From an uncultured Clostridia bacterium (lineage in GTDB: Bacteria > Bacillota_A > Clostridia > Oscillospirales > Oscillospiraceae), in NCBI GenBank assembly GCA_946405325.1, contig CAMJGU010000003.1, forward strand, positions 1 through 14,057: DNA of 14,057 bases, in the 5' to 3' direction. The notes under the pieces were generated by a model. That model saw only the letters and a program-made list of their open reading frames with translations. It searched no databases and had not been told where the DNA came from. The translations under genes were made by a program, and so were the position numbers. Positions 1 to 7,500 of this stretch are shown here, piece by piece. Every line of letters starts with the position of its first letter. Position 1 is the first letter of the stretch.

Positions 1-281
1 ATGGCGTCGACGTACTCGGTGTCCTCCTTGGCGGGGTTCGTGTCGTCCATGCGCAGGTTGCAGATGCCGCCGAACTTCTCCGCCGTGCCAAAGTCGATGG
101 TCAGCGCCTTGCAGTGACCGATGTGCAGATAGCCGTTGGGCTCGGGCGGGAACCGCGTGTGAACCTGTAAGCCCTCAAAGCGCCCGCCGGGGCCGATATC
201 CTCCTCGACGAAGGCGTGGATAAAGTTTTTGCCCTCGCTCTCCGCGCTCTCGTCGGTAACTGTCTTGACTTCGTCCGCCAT
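1..281 (-). CDS. glnS: Glutaminyl-tRNA synthetase, N-terminal part (cut by the window edge)
   Basis: Class I aminoacyl-tRNA synthetase that charges tRNA-Gln with glutamine in the cytoplasm. Only the first 93 codons are present; the gene continues past the left edge. Seen directly: an N-terminal [11 protein letters not shown] segment (about residues 19-29), the ATP-binding HIGH-type motif in [16 protein letters not shown] (about 46-61), and a downstream [20 protein letters not shown] segment. All align closely with the start of bacterial GlnRS and are more GlnRS-like than GluRS-like (Asn-Gly after PEP, DDTNP). The ATG at 281 has a good GAGAGAGGA ribosome binding site about seven bases upstream, and there is a 46-base gap from the preceding Toprim gene. 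A promoter at 315-343 probably drives it. GlnRS is patchy in Firmicutes, most of which make Gln-tRNA through GatCAB. A possible C-terminal YqeY-like extension cannot be judged here. Confidence 0.95.
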   Translation of the reverse strand, partial: MADEVKTVTDESAESEGKNFIHAFVEEDIGPGGRFEGLQVHTRFPPEPNGYLHIGHCKALTIDFGTAEKFGGICNLRMDDTNPAKEDTEYVDA

Positions 282-314
282 AGTGATTTCCTCTCTCGTA
301 TGAAATAATGTGGT

Positions 315-343
315 ATTGTACCGCTTTTTATCGGGTTTGGCAA
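315..343 (-). promoter_or_regulatory. Sigma-A-type promoter upstream of glnS
   Basis: On the minus strand, TTGCCA (343-338) is followed by exactly 17 bases and then TACAAT (320-315). Each hexamer matches the consensus at five of six positions and the spacing is ideal. The -35 box and most of the spacer lie inside the last codons of the Toprim gene. A start near 308 would leave a leader of about 27 bases that carries the GAGAGAGGA ribosome binding site. This suggests glnS can be transcribed independently of the comEC-holA unit. It rests on sequence match only. Confidence 0.65.
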
Positions 344-921
344 TATCTTTCCAGAAACTCCGCGCGCGGATAGAGCAGATTGAGCACCTCGAGCAGCGCG
401 TTGGCGCTCAAATGCTCCGGCAAGGACAATTCCTTGACAAGCGTAGCTCTTGCCGCGTTGCTGCCGTCTCCGATCAGACCCGCGTCCATCATATCCGCCT
501 TGGTGATGGGCTCTCCCCTGTCCGGCGATTCTTCGCCCTCGAAGGTCGCGCCCGCGCGGCGGAGCGCATCCAAAAGCACCTCGGGCTTCATGCCCTCGAC
601 GCCGAGCTTGCCCTCCTTGCCGCCCCTGCGCTTGCGCTTTTCCTTGCCGTAGACGTCCGGCGCGTAGGCGTGCTTGAGCTGTTCGGGCGGGATCGCGCCC
701 TTTAAGTGGTTGCGGATCACGAATCCCGCGCCGTCGGGATCGGTGAAGATCACCAGCCCCCGCGCCTGCGCGAGCCTTCGCAGCAGGGACAGCTTCTGGG
801 CGTCGTTGAACACGCCGAAGCCGCCGACATCCACGATCGTGGCGTCGACGACCTGCGCGAGCGTATTTTTGTCGTATCGTCCCTCAACGATGATGACTTC
901 TTTGATTTTCGGCTTCATCAT
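328..921 (-). CDS. rnmV: RNase M5-like Toprim protein (DUF4093-type C-terminus)
   Basis: Probable ribonuclease M5, the Toprim nuclease that matures the 5S rRNA precursor. The 197-residue product is close to the usual length of about 186. The N-terminal Toprim domain (about residues 5-90) shows the catalytic glutamate in VIIVEGRYD (E13) and the metal-binding Asp pair in TDPDGAG (D61, D63). A very basic linker (about 92-106, [13 protein letters not shown]) leads to the GVEG motif (107-110) and a C-terminal domain containing DAGLIG. The start is placed at the first of two tandem ATGs (921, alternative 918). The ATGA there overlaps the holA stop by four bases, which implies translational coupling and explains the lack of a strong ribosome binding site. 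A longer reading frame extends upstream to 1107 but is antisense-quality sequence inside holA. In Bacillus this gene sits beside ksgA; here it is linked to holA. RNA substrate specificity is inferred from the family. Confidence 0.85.
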   Translation of the reverse strand: MMKPKIKEVIIVEGRYDKNTLAQVVDATIVDVGGFGVFNDAQKLSLLRRLAQARGLVIFTDPDGAGFVIRNHLKGAIPPEQLKHAYAPDVYGKEKRKRRGGKEGKLGVEGMKPEVLLDALRRAGATFEGEESPDRGEPITKADMMDAGLIGDGSNAARATLVKELSLPEHLSANALLEVLNLLYPRAEFLERYCQTR

Positions 922-1961
922 GCGGTTTTCTGCGCCAATTCCATGAGCAAAAGCTTGATTTCTCCCTCGTCGTCCACGCCCTTTTCGCTCTTCATGCGGA
1001 GATCGAGCTTCTGGCACAGCGTGAGGCTGCTGGCGCACCACTCCCGCGTGGTGCGGCGCGCCGCGTCCATCAGCAGCCGCGCGGGATAGTCCGAGCGCAT
1101 GCCCCACTGCTCCATGAGCCAGAACTTGTCCCGCCCCTCGTCGAGCGCGATGCGCGCGGTGTAGAGCCGCCGCAGCTCCTTGCTGATGACAGCGAGGATC
1201 ATGAACGGCTCCTCCTGCTTCTTGAGAAGCTGGCCGAGGATATCCGCCGCGGCGTTGTAGTCGCCCCGCGTGATGGCGCTCGTCATGTGGAACACCACCG
1301 CGTCCAGCACCGGGTCGGCGACGGCGTTGATGTCGTCGATCGTGACCGCGTTTCCGCGGGCGTAGGCGCCGATCTTCTCGATCTCCGGCACAAGTCCGGT
1401 CATGAGACTCCCGCAGGTGAAGAGCAGATGCTCCGCGGCGTGTACGTCGATGTCTTTCCCCAGCGCCTTGAAGCGGCGGCGCACCCAGTTGATGAGGTCG
1501 CTCTTGTCCTGAATGTCGAACTTCACGACCGTCGCCGTTTTGTCCAGCGCGGCGCAGAGCTTTTTATAGACCTTATTGGGCTTGTACTCCGCCTGATCGT
1601 ACACGAACACCAGGCAGCAGTACTCCGGAAAGTCCTCCAGCATGCCGATGATGATGTTTCTCGCGTCCTCGCCGAGCTTGAAGAGGTCGCAGTCCGTGAC
1701 GGTCACCATCGTGCGCTCCGCCATCATCGGCATCGCCTCCACCGCCTCGGAGAGCTCCGCGAGCGACAGCGCCTTGCCGTCGAGCTTGTGGTAGTTGAAC
1801 TCCTCAAAGCCCGCGGGCACCAGCGCCTTCTTCAGCTCGCCGAGGTAGTATTCCCGCAGGTAGCTTTCCTCGCCGTGAAAGATATAAACCTGCCCGATCT
1901 CGCCGTTTGCGAGGTCGTTTTTCAATTTTTGATAGCCCTTGTCGGGCGTTGCTTTTGCCAT
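918..1961 (-). CDS. holA: DNA polymerase III delta subunit (clamp-loader subunit HolA)
   Basis: Delta subunit of the clamp loader, the arm that opens the sliding beta clamp during replication. The 347 residues equal the usual length of Firmicute HolA. Seen: the N-terminal QVYIFHGEESYLREYYLGELKKAL stretch (about 24-47), the degenerate nucleotide-binding region typical of delta. Next come an AAA+-like alpha/beta core with KPNKVYKKL (about 127-135), a helical lid region (about 150-215), and a C-terminal collar rich in helices (about 220-345) with EPFMILAVISKELRRLY. The ATG at 1961 has a GGGGA ribosome binding site five bases upstream, in the nine-base gap after comEC. Its end overlaps the next gene. 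The comEC-holA pairing is conserved in Bacillus and other Firmicutes. The region immediately downstream carries the Toprim gene rather than rpsT, which follows holA in Bacillus. Confidence 0.93.
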   Translation of the reverse strand: MAKATPDKGYQKLKNDLANGEIGQVYIFHGEESYLREYYLGELKKALVPAGFEEFNYHKLDGKALSLAELSEAVEAMPMMAERTMVTVTDCDLFKLGEDARNIIIGMLEDFPEYCCLVFVYDQAEYKPNKVYKKLCAALDKTATVVKFDIQDKSDLINWVRRRFKALGKDIDVHAAEHLLFTCGSLMTGLVPEIEKIGAYARGNAVTIDDINAVADPVLDAVVFHMTSAITRGDYNAAADILGQLLKKQEEPFMILAVISKELRRLYTARIALDEGRDKFWLMEQWGMRSDYPARLLMDAARRTTREWCASSLTLCQKLDLRMKSEKGVDDEGEIKLLLMELAQKTA

Positions 1962-1970
1962 CGTATTCCC

Positions 1971-4211
1971 CTAATTGACTGTGATGTGAATATTGCCCTG
2001 CAAATCCGTGCGGTACACCGCCGCGCCCGCGTCGGTGAGGCGGTAGAGCGTCTCCTCGTGCGGGTGGCCGTAGGAATTGTTCCGCGCGCAGCTGATGACC
2101 GCCGTCTCCGGCGTTACCTCCGCGAGCAGGTCGCCGCCGGTGGAGTACCGCGAGCCATGGTGGCCGACCATCAGCACCTCGATATCCGGCAGCTCGTGCG
2201 TCGCGATCAACAGATACTCGCTGTTGGCGTCCATGTCGCCGGTGAACAGCGCATCGAAGCTCCCCGCGGAGCACAGCACGCTGAGGCATTCCTCGTTCAT
2301 CTCGCCCTCCGTCACCGGCGGGTAGGCGGTCAGCACCGCGTCGCCGAGCGGCAGCGTCTCCACCGCGCGGACAAAGCTCACAGGGATCTGATACTCTTCC
2401 GCCAGAGCCAGCACCTCGGCGCGGAGAGGATCGTCCGGCTCAATATCCGGCAGGATAAAGCGTTTTACCTTCACACGCGTGAGCAGCGTAGGCAGGCCGT
2501 CGCAGTGGTCGTCGTGGTAGTGGGACAGCACCACATAGTCGACGCTGCGGATGCCCGCGCTTTGCAGATAGTCCGCGGTCACGTCGCCCGCGTCCACATA
2601 GGAGCTGCTGCCGCAGTCCACAAGCGCGGTGACGCCCTTGGAATGGAGCACCACGCTCTGTCCCTGCCCGACGTCCAGCGCCACCAGATGCAGTGCGCCG
2701 CCGTGCATGGGTAGCGTCCCCAGCCACACGACCAGCGCCAGCGTAGCAGCGGCGAGCGCGGACGCCATCCCATAGCGCCGTCTGCCGCGCTTGAGGAAAT
2801 AACACGTCCCAAACAGCGCGTAGACGTAGACCAGCCACAGCTTCAAATAGTCGTTGGCAAAGTATACCGCATGATACGGCAGCTTGGCAAGCCACTTCGC
2901 CGCCGTGAGCAGAAACAGCGCGCCGACGTGCGGCACATACGCCATGATCCGCGCGAGCGGCGGGAAAACCATGCCGAGCAGCGTCGCGCCCAATCCGGTC
3001 ATAAAGGTCAGCGTCGCCGCCCAGAGGCACAGCAGGTTGCTGATCGGCGCGATCAGCACCAGATACCCGAAGTAGAACGCCGTCAGCGGCACGGTAAACA
3101 CCAGCGCGCCCGCGGTCGCGGACAGCGAACCGAGGACGAACCACGCCAGGCGCCCGCGCTTCTTCTCGCGGATGCGGTCGTAGAGCTTCGGCGTCAGCAG
3201 GATCAGCCCCGCCATGGCGGCGAAGGACAGCTGCAAGGAAACGCTTTTCACCGCGAACGGATTCGCCGCGAGGATCAGAAACAGCGCAAAGGACAGCGCC
3301 GTGGGCGGATCGCTCTCCCGGCGGAAGATCGGCGCGATGAGCAGCATCGTGAGCATCACGCAGGCGCGCACCACCGAGGGCGTCAGCCCCACGGTCAGCG
3401 CGTAGAGCGCGAGGATCGGGATCGCCACGGCGGAGAGCAGCCGCCGGCGGTGCTTTCCGATGAGAAAGCTCAGCAGCGAGAGCAAAAACGCGCAGTGCAG
3501 ACCGGATACCGCCGTGATATGGTATAGCCCCGCCTCGCTCAGATTGGTCTTGTCCGCCGTGGAGAGGTCGAACTTGTCGCCGAGCAGGATCGCATTCAGA
3601 AACGCCTGCGTCCGCTGCGGGAAGCAATCCGCGATGCTCTCCTGCATCCGCCGCGCCAGACGCTGCGGCAGATAGCGGAGCGAGCCGACGTTTCCGTCCT
3701 CGACGGCGGCTTCTCCCCTCGCGTACAGCAACGCGTACTCGCCGCGCGAGGTGAACGTCGTCACCTCCGTGTCGCGGATGGTGGCGGCGCTGCTCACGTA
3801 GCACTCCCCAATCAGGCGCATGCCCGGTTCCAGAGCCAGCAGCGCCGCGTCGCCGTAGTACACCGCCTTGCCGCGCATGCCGTCCAAGCGCACCTCGATG
3901 CGGCAGCCGTCGTCGGCAGCGGACGGGTAGTCTGCGACCTCCATGGTCAGCGTTTGCCGGGTGCCCGCCATCGCCTCATAGGGCGCGAGGGTATGATCGG
4001 CGTACACTCTGCACCAGAGAAGCGACACCGCCAGCGCGGCGCCGATGATCGCCGCACGCCTCCGGTTGACGCCATGGAGCGTCAGCGCCCACAGCACGCC
4101 CAGCATCAAACCCCCGCCCGCCGCGCCCGGCAGCAGCCACAGCGGCAGCCAATACCCTGCGGCGAACACGCCCGCGGCAAAGGCAAAGCAGAATGTGGCA
4201 AGCGTCCTCAT
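1971..4211 (-). CDS. comEC: ComEC/Rec2-family DNA uptake channel with metallo-beta-lactamase domain
   Basis: Inner-membrane channel that carries single-stranded DNA into the cytoplasm during natural transformation. The 746 residues cover the full family architecture. Two hydrophobic N-terminal segments (about 4-45 and 52-66) precede an OB-like DUF4131 region (about 85-170). A multi-pass Competence domain follows (about 200-475) with the signature GLYHITAVSGLHCAFL (228-243) and TPSVVRACVM (277-286). After a last membrane span near 483-500 comes the C-terminal MBL nuclease-like domain: LDVGQGQS (512-519), the metal ligands of SHYHDDHCDG (H564, H566, D568, H569), FTGDMD (D659) and GHHGS (H684, H685). 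All visible ligands are intact, so nothing suggests decay. The ATG at 4211 overlaps the stop of the XRE gene by four bases (ATGA), implying coupled translation. Competence itself is unproven: comEA and the pilus genes are not in the window. Confidence 0.95.
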   Translation of the reverse strand: MRTLATFCFAFAAGVFAAGYWLPLWLLPGAAGGGLMLGVLWALTLHGVNRRRAAIIGAALAVSLLWCRVYADHTLAPYEAMAGTRQTLTMEVADYPSAADDGCRIEVRLDGMRGKAVYYGDAALLALEPGMRLIGECYVSSAATIRDTEVTTFTSRGEYALLYARGEAAVEDGNVGSLRYLPQRLARRMQESIADCFPQRTQAFLNAILLGDKFDLSTADKTNLSEAGLYHITAVSGLHCAFLLSLLSFLIGKHRRRLLSAVAIPILALYALTVGLTPSVVRACVMLTMLLIAPIFRRESDPPTALSFALFLILAANPFAVKSVSLQLSFAAMAGLILLTPKLYDRIREKKRGRLAWFVLGSLSATAGALVFTVPLTAFYFGYLVLIAPISNLLCLWAATLTFMTGLGATLLGMVFPPLARIMAYVPHVGALFLLTAAKWLAKLPYHAVYFANDYLKLWLVYVYALFGTCYFLKRGRRRYGMASALAAATLALVVWLGTLPMHGGALHLVALDVGQGQSVVLHSKGVTALVDCGSSSYVDAGDVTADYLQSAGIRSVDYVVLSHYHDDHCDGLPTLLTRVKVKRFILPDIEPDDPLRAEVLALAEEYQIPVSFVRAVETLPLGDAVLTAYPPVTEGEMNEECLSVLCSAGSFDALFTGDMDANSEYLLIATHELPDIEVLMVGHHGSRYSTGGDLLAEVTPETAVISCARNNSYGHPHEETLYRLTDAGAAVYRTDLQGNIHITVN

Positions 4212-4429
4212 CTGCGCTTGGGCGGCCGCGGGTCGTTGGTTCTTCCGAAGAGGTAGTCGGTGCTGACGTTATAGAAATCGGCAAGCTGCGCGAGCACCCA
4301 AGCAGGCGCTTCCCGTTCGCCAAGCTCATAGCGGCGGTAAACCGTAAGCTGCAAATGCAGCAATTCAGCGATTTCGCGCTGAGACTTTTCTTTGTCCTCG
4401 CGCAAATCCCTTAAACGAGGAAAATCCAA
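4208..4429 (-). CDS. Small XRE-family helix-turn-helix regulator, TTG start
   Basis: Single-domain DNA-binding protein of the Cro/CI/XRE family, 73 residues. The helix-turn-helix spans about residues 5-60: helix 1 FPRLRDLREDKEKS, helix 2 QREIAELLHL, and recognition helix QLTVYRRYELGER. The family-typical FYNVSTDYLFGRT follows, then a short basic tail. No dimerisation or sensor domain is visible. The TTG at 4429 is preferred because it gives an N-terminus (MDFPRLRDLRED) typical of these regulators and has GGTGAT four bases upstream. A GTG at 4438 and a TTG at 4456 are in frame, but GTG lies within the ribosome-binding element itself and the TTG lies in the hairpin loop. The stop overlaps the comEC start, so the two should be cotranslated. 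Two matching sites and an inverted repeat upstream suggest self-repression. The effect on comEC is inferred from linkage. Confidence 0.82.
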   Translation of the reverse strand: MDFPRLRDLREDKEKSQREIAELLHLQLTVYRRYELGEREAPAWVLAQLADFYNVSTDYLFGRTNDPRPPKRR

Positions 4430-4433
4430 TTCT

Positions 4434-4441
4434 ATCACCCT
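4434..4441 (-). promoter_or_regulatory. Ribosome binding site for the XRE gene, inside a hairpin arm
   Basis: Minus-strand AGGGTGAT (4441-4434) contains GGTGAT, complementary to AUCACC near the 3' end of 16S rRNA, and lies four bases before the TTG at 4429. It decides the start chosen for the regulator. Its first five bases (AGGGT) form the 3' end of one arm of the 13-base inverted repeat, so it could be masked when the RNA folds. Confidence 0.5.
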
Positions 4442-4476
4442 AACAAATGCTACCAAACGGTGTCATTTGTTAGGGT
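4437..4476. repeat. Perfect 13-base inverted repeat upstream of the XRE-comEC unit
   Basis: The plus strand reads ACCCTAACAAATG at 4437-4449 and its exact reverse complement at 4464-4476, separated by 14 bases. After two unpaired positions the inner bases ACC (4452-4454) and GGT (4459-4461) can pair as well. In minus-strand RNA this would be a stable stem whose 3' arm contains the first part of the XRE ribosome binding site. It may act as a translational switch, as a DNA operator for a dimeric protein, or both. It is not followed by a T-tract on the minus strand, so it is unlikely to be a simple terminator. Confidence 0.8.
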
Positions 4477-4505
4477 ATAATTTGCACCATACGGTGCTAT
4501 TGTTT
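4452..4505. promoter_or_regulatory. Two similar candidate operator sites (ACC-N4-GGT cores)
   Basis: Two plus-strand 20-base sites, 4452-4471 and 4486-4505, share the pattern ACCAwACGGTGyyATTkkTT and start 34 bases apart. Each has an ACC(N4)GGT half-symmetric core; at the second it extends to GCACC(N4)GGTGC (4484-4497). Repeated near-palindromic sites directly upstream of an XRE gene are the usual layout for autoregulation. The protein that binds them is inferred. Confidence 0.5.
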
Positions 4506-4515
4506 TTTGAATCAA
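4486..4515 (-). promoter_or_regulatory. Possible promoter of the XRE-comEC-holA unit
   Basis: Minus-strand TTGATT (4515-4510) is followed by 18 bases and TATGGT (4491-4486). Each matches the consensus at four of six positions. The -10 box would lie within the palindromic core at 4484-4497, a natural place for a repressor. Transcription would start near 4479, just before the 13-base inverted repeat, so the whole hairpin would be in the leader. The match is modest; the nearby minus-strand TTATAC (4480-4475) is an alternative -10 without a good -35. Confidence 0.3.
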
Positions 4516-4550
4516 AGGCGCGTCCCGAACGAGGTACGCGCCTTTTCAAA
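4506..4550 (-). terminator. Long hairpin after polC, candidate terminator
   Basis: AAAGGCGCGT (4514-4523) pairs with ACGCGCCTTT (4536-4545) around a 12-base loop. The stem extends through TTTGA (4506-4510) and TCAAA (4546-4550) with a three-base bulge. It lies 18 bases past the polC stop, before the XRE unit, where a terminator is expected. There is no proper T-tract in either direction, so termination may be partial or need a factor; a role in RNA stability is also possible. Confidence 0.5.
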
Positions 4551-4567
4551 GGGTTGCATCCGTTTTT

Positions 4568-7500
4568 TCACCCAAACAGCGAGATCTGGCTCGTCTCGCT
4601 CATACCGGCAAACGCGCCGAGGCTCTTGAGCTGTTCAATATGCGTCTTGGAGAGCTTGTTGCAGGTCATGGCGAACTCCTCGATGGAGATGAACTCCTTG
4701 CCCTCGCGCTTTTCCACCGTGTCCTGCGCCGCCGCCTCGCCGAGGCCGCGAACGCTGGTAAACGGCGGCAGCAGGCCGTTTTCGGTGACGAGGAACTTCG
4801 TCGCGTCGGAGCGGAAAATGTCGATGTTGTCGAAGTGGAAGCCGCGCAGATAGAACTCATAGCAGACCTCCAGCGTGGTCATCAGGTCCTGCTCCACCGC
4901 GGTCGCGTCCTTGTTGTTCTCGATCTCGCGGATGCGGCGCTTGGTGCGCTCCGCGCCCTCCTCGGCGTTGGGGAAGCAGCACTCGGCGGCGTCGAACGCC
5001 TTGGCGCGGACGGTGAAGAACGTGGCGTAGAACGCCAGCGGCTCGTGCACCTTGAACCACGCGATGCGAAACGCCATCATGACGTACGCTACCGCGTGCG
5101 CCTTCGGGAACAGGTAGCCGATCTTGGAGAGCGAGTCAATGTACCACTCCGGCACGTCGTGGGCGTGCATGGCGTCCACCCAGCCGTCCTCGAAGCCGTT
5201 CTTCTTGACCTTGCCCTTGCGGACGGACTCCATGATCTTGAAGCTCATCTTCGGGTCGAGACCCATCTTGATGAGGTACAGCATAATATCGTCACGGCAG
5301 CCCACCGTCTCCAGAACGCTGGCGGTGCCGCTGATGATGAGGTCTTTTGCGTTGCCGAGCCACACGTCCGTACCGTGGGAGAAGCCGGAGAGCCGCAGCA
5401 GCGTGTTGAAATCCTTGGGCTGCGTGTCCACCAGCATCTGGCGGGTAAATCGCGTGTTGAACTCCGGGATCGCCACCGCGCCCGTCGGGCCGAGCAGGTC
5501 GTCGTTCTCAAAGCCCAGCGCCTTCGACGAGATGAAGAGGCTCAGCGTGTCCGGATCGTCGAGCGGGATCTGGCGGGCGTTGACGCCGGTGAGGTTTTCG
5601 AGCATCCGGATCATCGTCGGGTCATCGTGACCCAGCATATCGAGCTTTAAGAGGTTGTCCTCCATGCAGTGGTACTCGAAGTGCGTCGTGATGATGTCGC
5701 TGTTGGGATCGTCCGCGGGGTGCTGCACGGGGCAGAAATCCTCCACGTCCATATCGTCCGGAACGACCACCAGACCGCCGGGGTGCTGGCCCGTGGTGCG
5801 GCGCACGCCCACGCAGCCCTCCACCAGACGGTCGATCTCCGGCGCGCTGACGACGCGGCCGTTTTCCTCTAAGTACTTCTTGACGAAGCCGTAGGCGGTC
5901 TTTTCCGCCAGCGTGCCGATGGTGCCCGCGCGGAACACCTGCGTTTCGCCGAACATTTCGATGGCGTGGCGGTGGGCGCGGGACTGGTACTCACCGGAGA
6001 AGTTGAGGTCGATATCCGGCACCTTGCCGCCGCCGTAGCCCAAAAAGGTCTCAAACGGAATATCAAACCCGTCTTTTACATACTTTTCGCCGCAGACCGG
6101 GCAATTTTTGTCCGGCATGTCCGCGCCGCAGCCGTAGCTGCCGTCGCGAATGAACTCCACGTTCTTGCACTTCGGGCAGCGGTAGTGCGGCGGCAGGGAG
6201 TTGACCTCCGTGATGCCGGACATGTACGCGACCAGCGACGACCCCACGCTCCCTCGGGAGCCGACCAGATAGCCGTTTTCGAGCGAGCGCTGCACCAGCT
6301 TCTGCGCGCTCATGTACACCACGTCGTACTTGCCGAGGATGCTCCCCAGCTCCACGTTGAGACGGTCGGTGATGAGCTGCGGCAGTTCGTCGCCATAGAG
6401 CGCGTGGGCCTTCTCCCACACCATGCGGTTGAGGTCTTCCTCGGAGTTTTCGAGCCGCGGCGGGAACAGCTTGCCCTTGGGCAGCAGCTCGATGACCTCC
6501 ACCATGTCCGCGATCATGCGCGTGTTGGTCACCACCACCTCGTAGGCCTTGTCCTTGCCGAGGTAGTCGAACTCGCGCAGCATCTCGTCCGTGGTGCGGA
6601 AGTAGATGGGCAGCGGTTGGTTCGCGTCCTTGAACTGCTTGCTTGCGAGCAGGATGTGGCGGTATTCCTCGTCCTCCGGCTCCTGAAAATGCACGTCGCC
6701 GGTGGCACAGACGGGCTTGCCCAGCTCCTCGCCTAAGCGGACGATGGTGCGGTTGTAGTCCTTGAGCTCCTCGTCGTCCTTCGCCTTGCCCTCGCGGACG
6801 AGGAAGCGGTTGTTGCACAGCGGCTGGATCTCCAGATAGTCATAGAACGACGCGATGCGCTTGAGCTCGTCCCAGTCCTTGTGGTCGCGCACCGCCTGAA
6901 ACAGCTCCCCCGCCTCGCAGGCGGAGCCGATGATAAGCCCTTCGCGATGCGCGATCAGCTCGCTCTTGGGAATGGTAGGATTGCGCTTGAAATATTTGAG
7001 ATTCGACGCGGAAATCAGCTGATAGAGGTTTTTAAGGCCCGTTTTGTTCCGCGCGATGAGAATGATGTGCTTCGGATAGCGGTTGGCGCGGCTGCTCTGC
7101 GGGCGGAGCTTGAGCATTTCGTCGTTGATGCCCTGGATACGCGTCACGCCGCGCGCTTCGAGCATCGGGAAGAACTTCGCGAGCATCTGCGCCACCGGCA
7201 CCGCGTCGTCGCTCGCGCGGTGGTGGTTGAAGGCGGGCAGCTTCAACTCCTCCGCCACCACGTCCAGCTTGTAGTTTTTGAGCCCCGGCAGCAGGTTCTG
7301 CGCGAAGATCAGCGAGTCGAGATAGGTCGGCTCGAACGGGATGCCGCACTTTTTGCAGCCCGCGCGGATGAAGCTGATGTCGAACTCCGCGTTGTGCGCG
7401 GCAAGGATGCGCCCGCCCGCGAAGTCGAGGAACGCGTGCAGCGCGTCCGCGAGCTTCGGAGCGCCGGCGAGCATCGCGTCCGTGATGCCGGTCAGCCCCA

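Noticed and set aside
922..1107. A 62-residue N-terminal extension of the Toprim protein
   Set aside because: It lies inside holA, is unlike RNase M5, and the ATGA overlap at 918-921 gives a natural start before the conserved IKEVIIVEG.
4437..4476. The 13-base inverted repeat read as a terminator or insertion-sequence end
   Set aside because: No T-tract follows it on the minus strand, no transposase is nearby, and no target duplication is visible; its overlap with the ribosome binding site points to regulation.
4476..4481. A perfect TATAAT on the plus strand in the intergenic region
   Set aside because: No -35 match is found at 16-18 bases upstream, and no plus-strand gene follows; it runs into the polC antisense strand.
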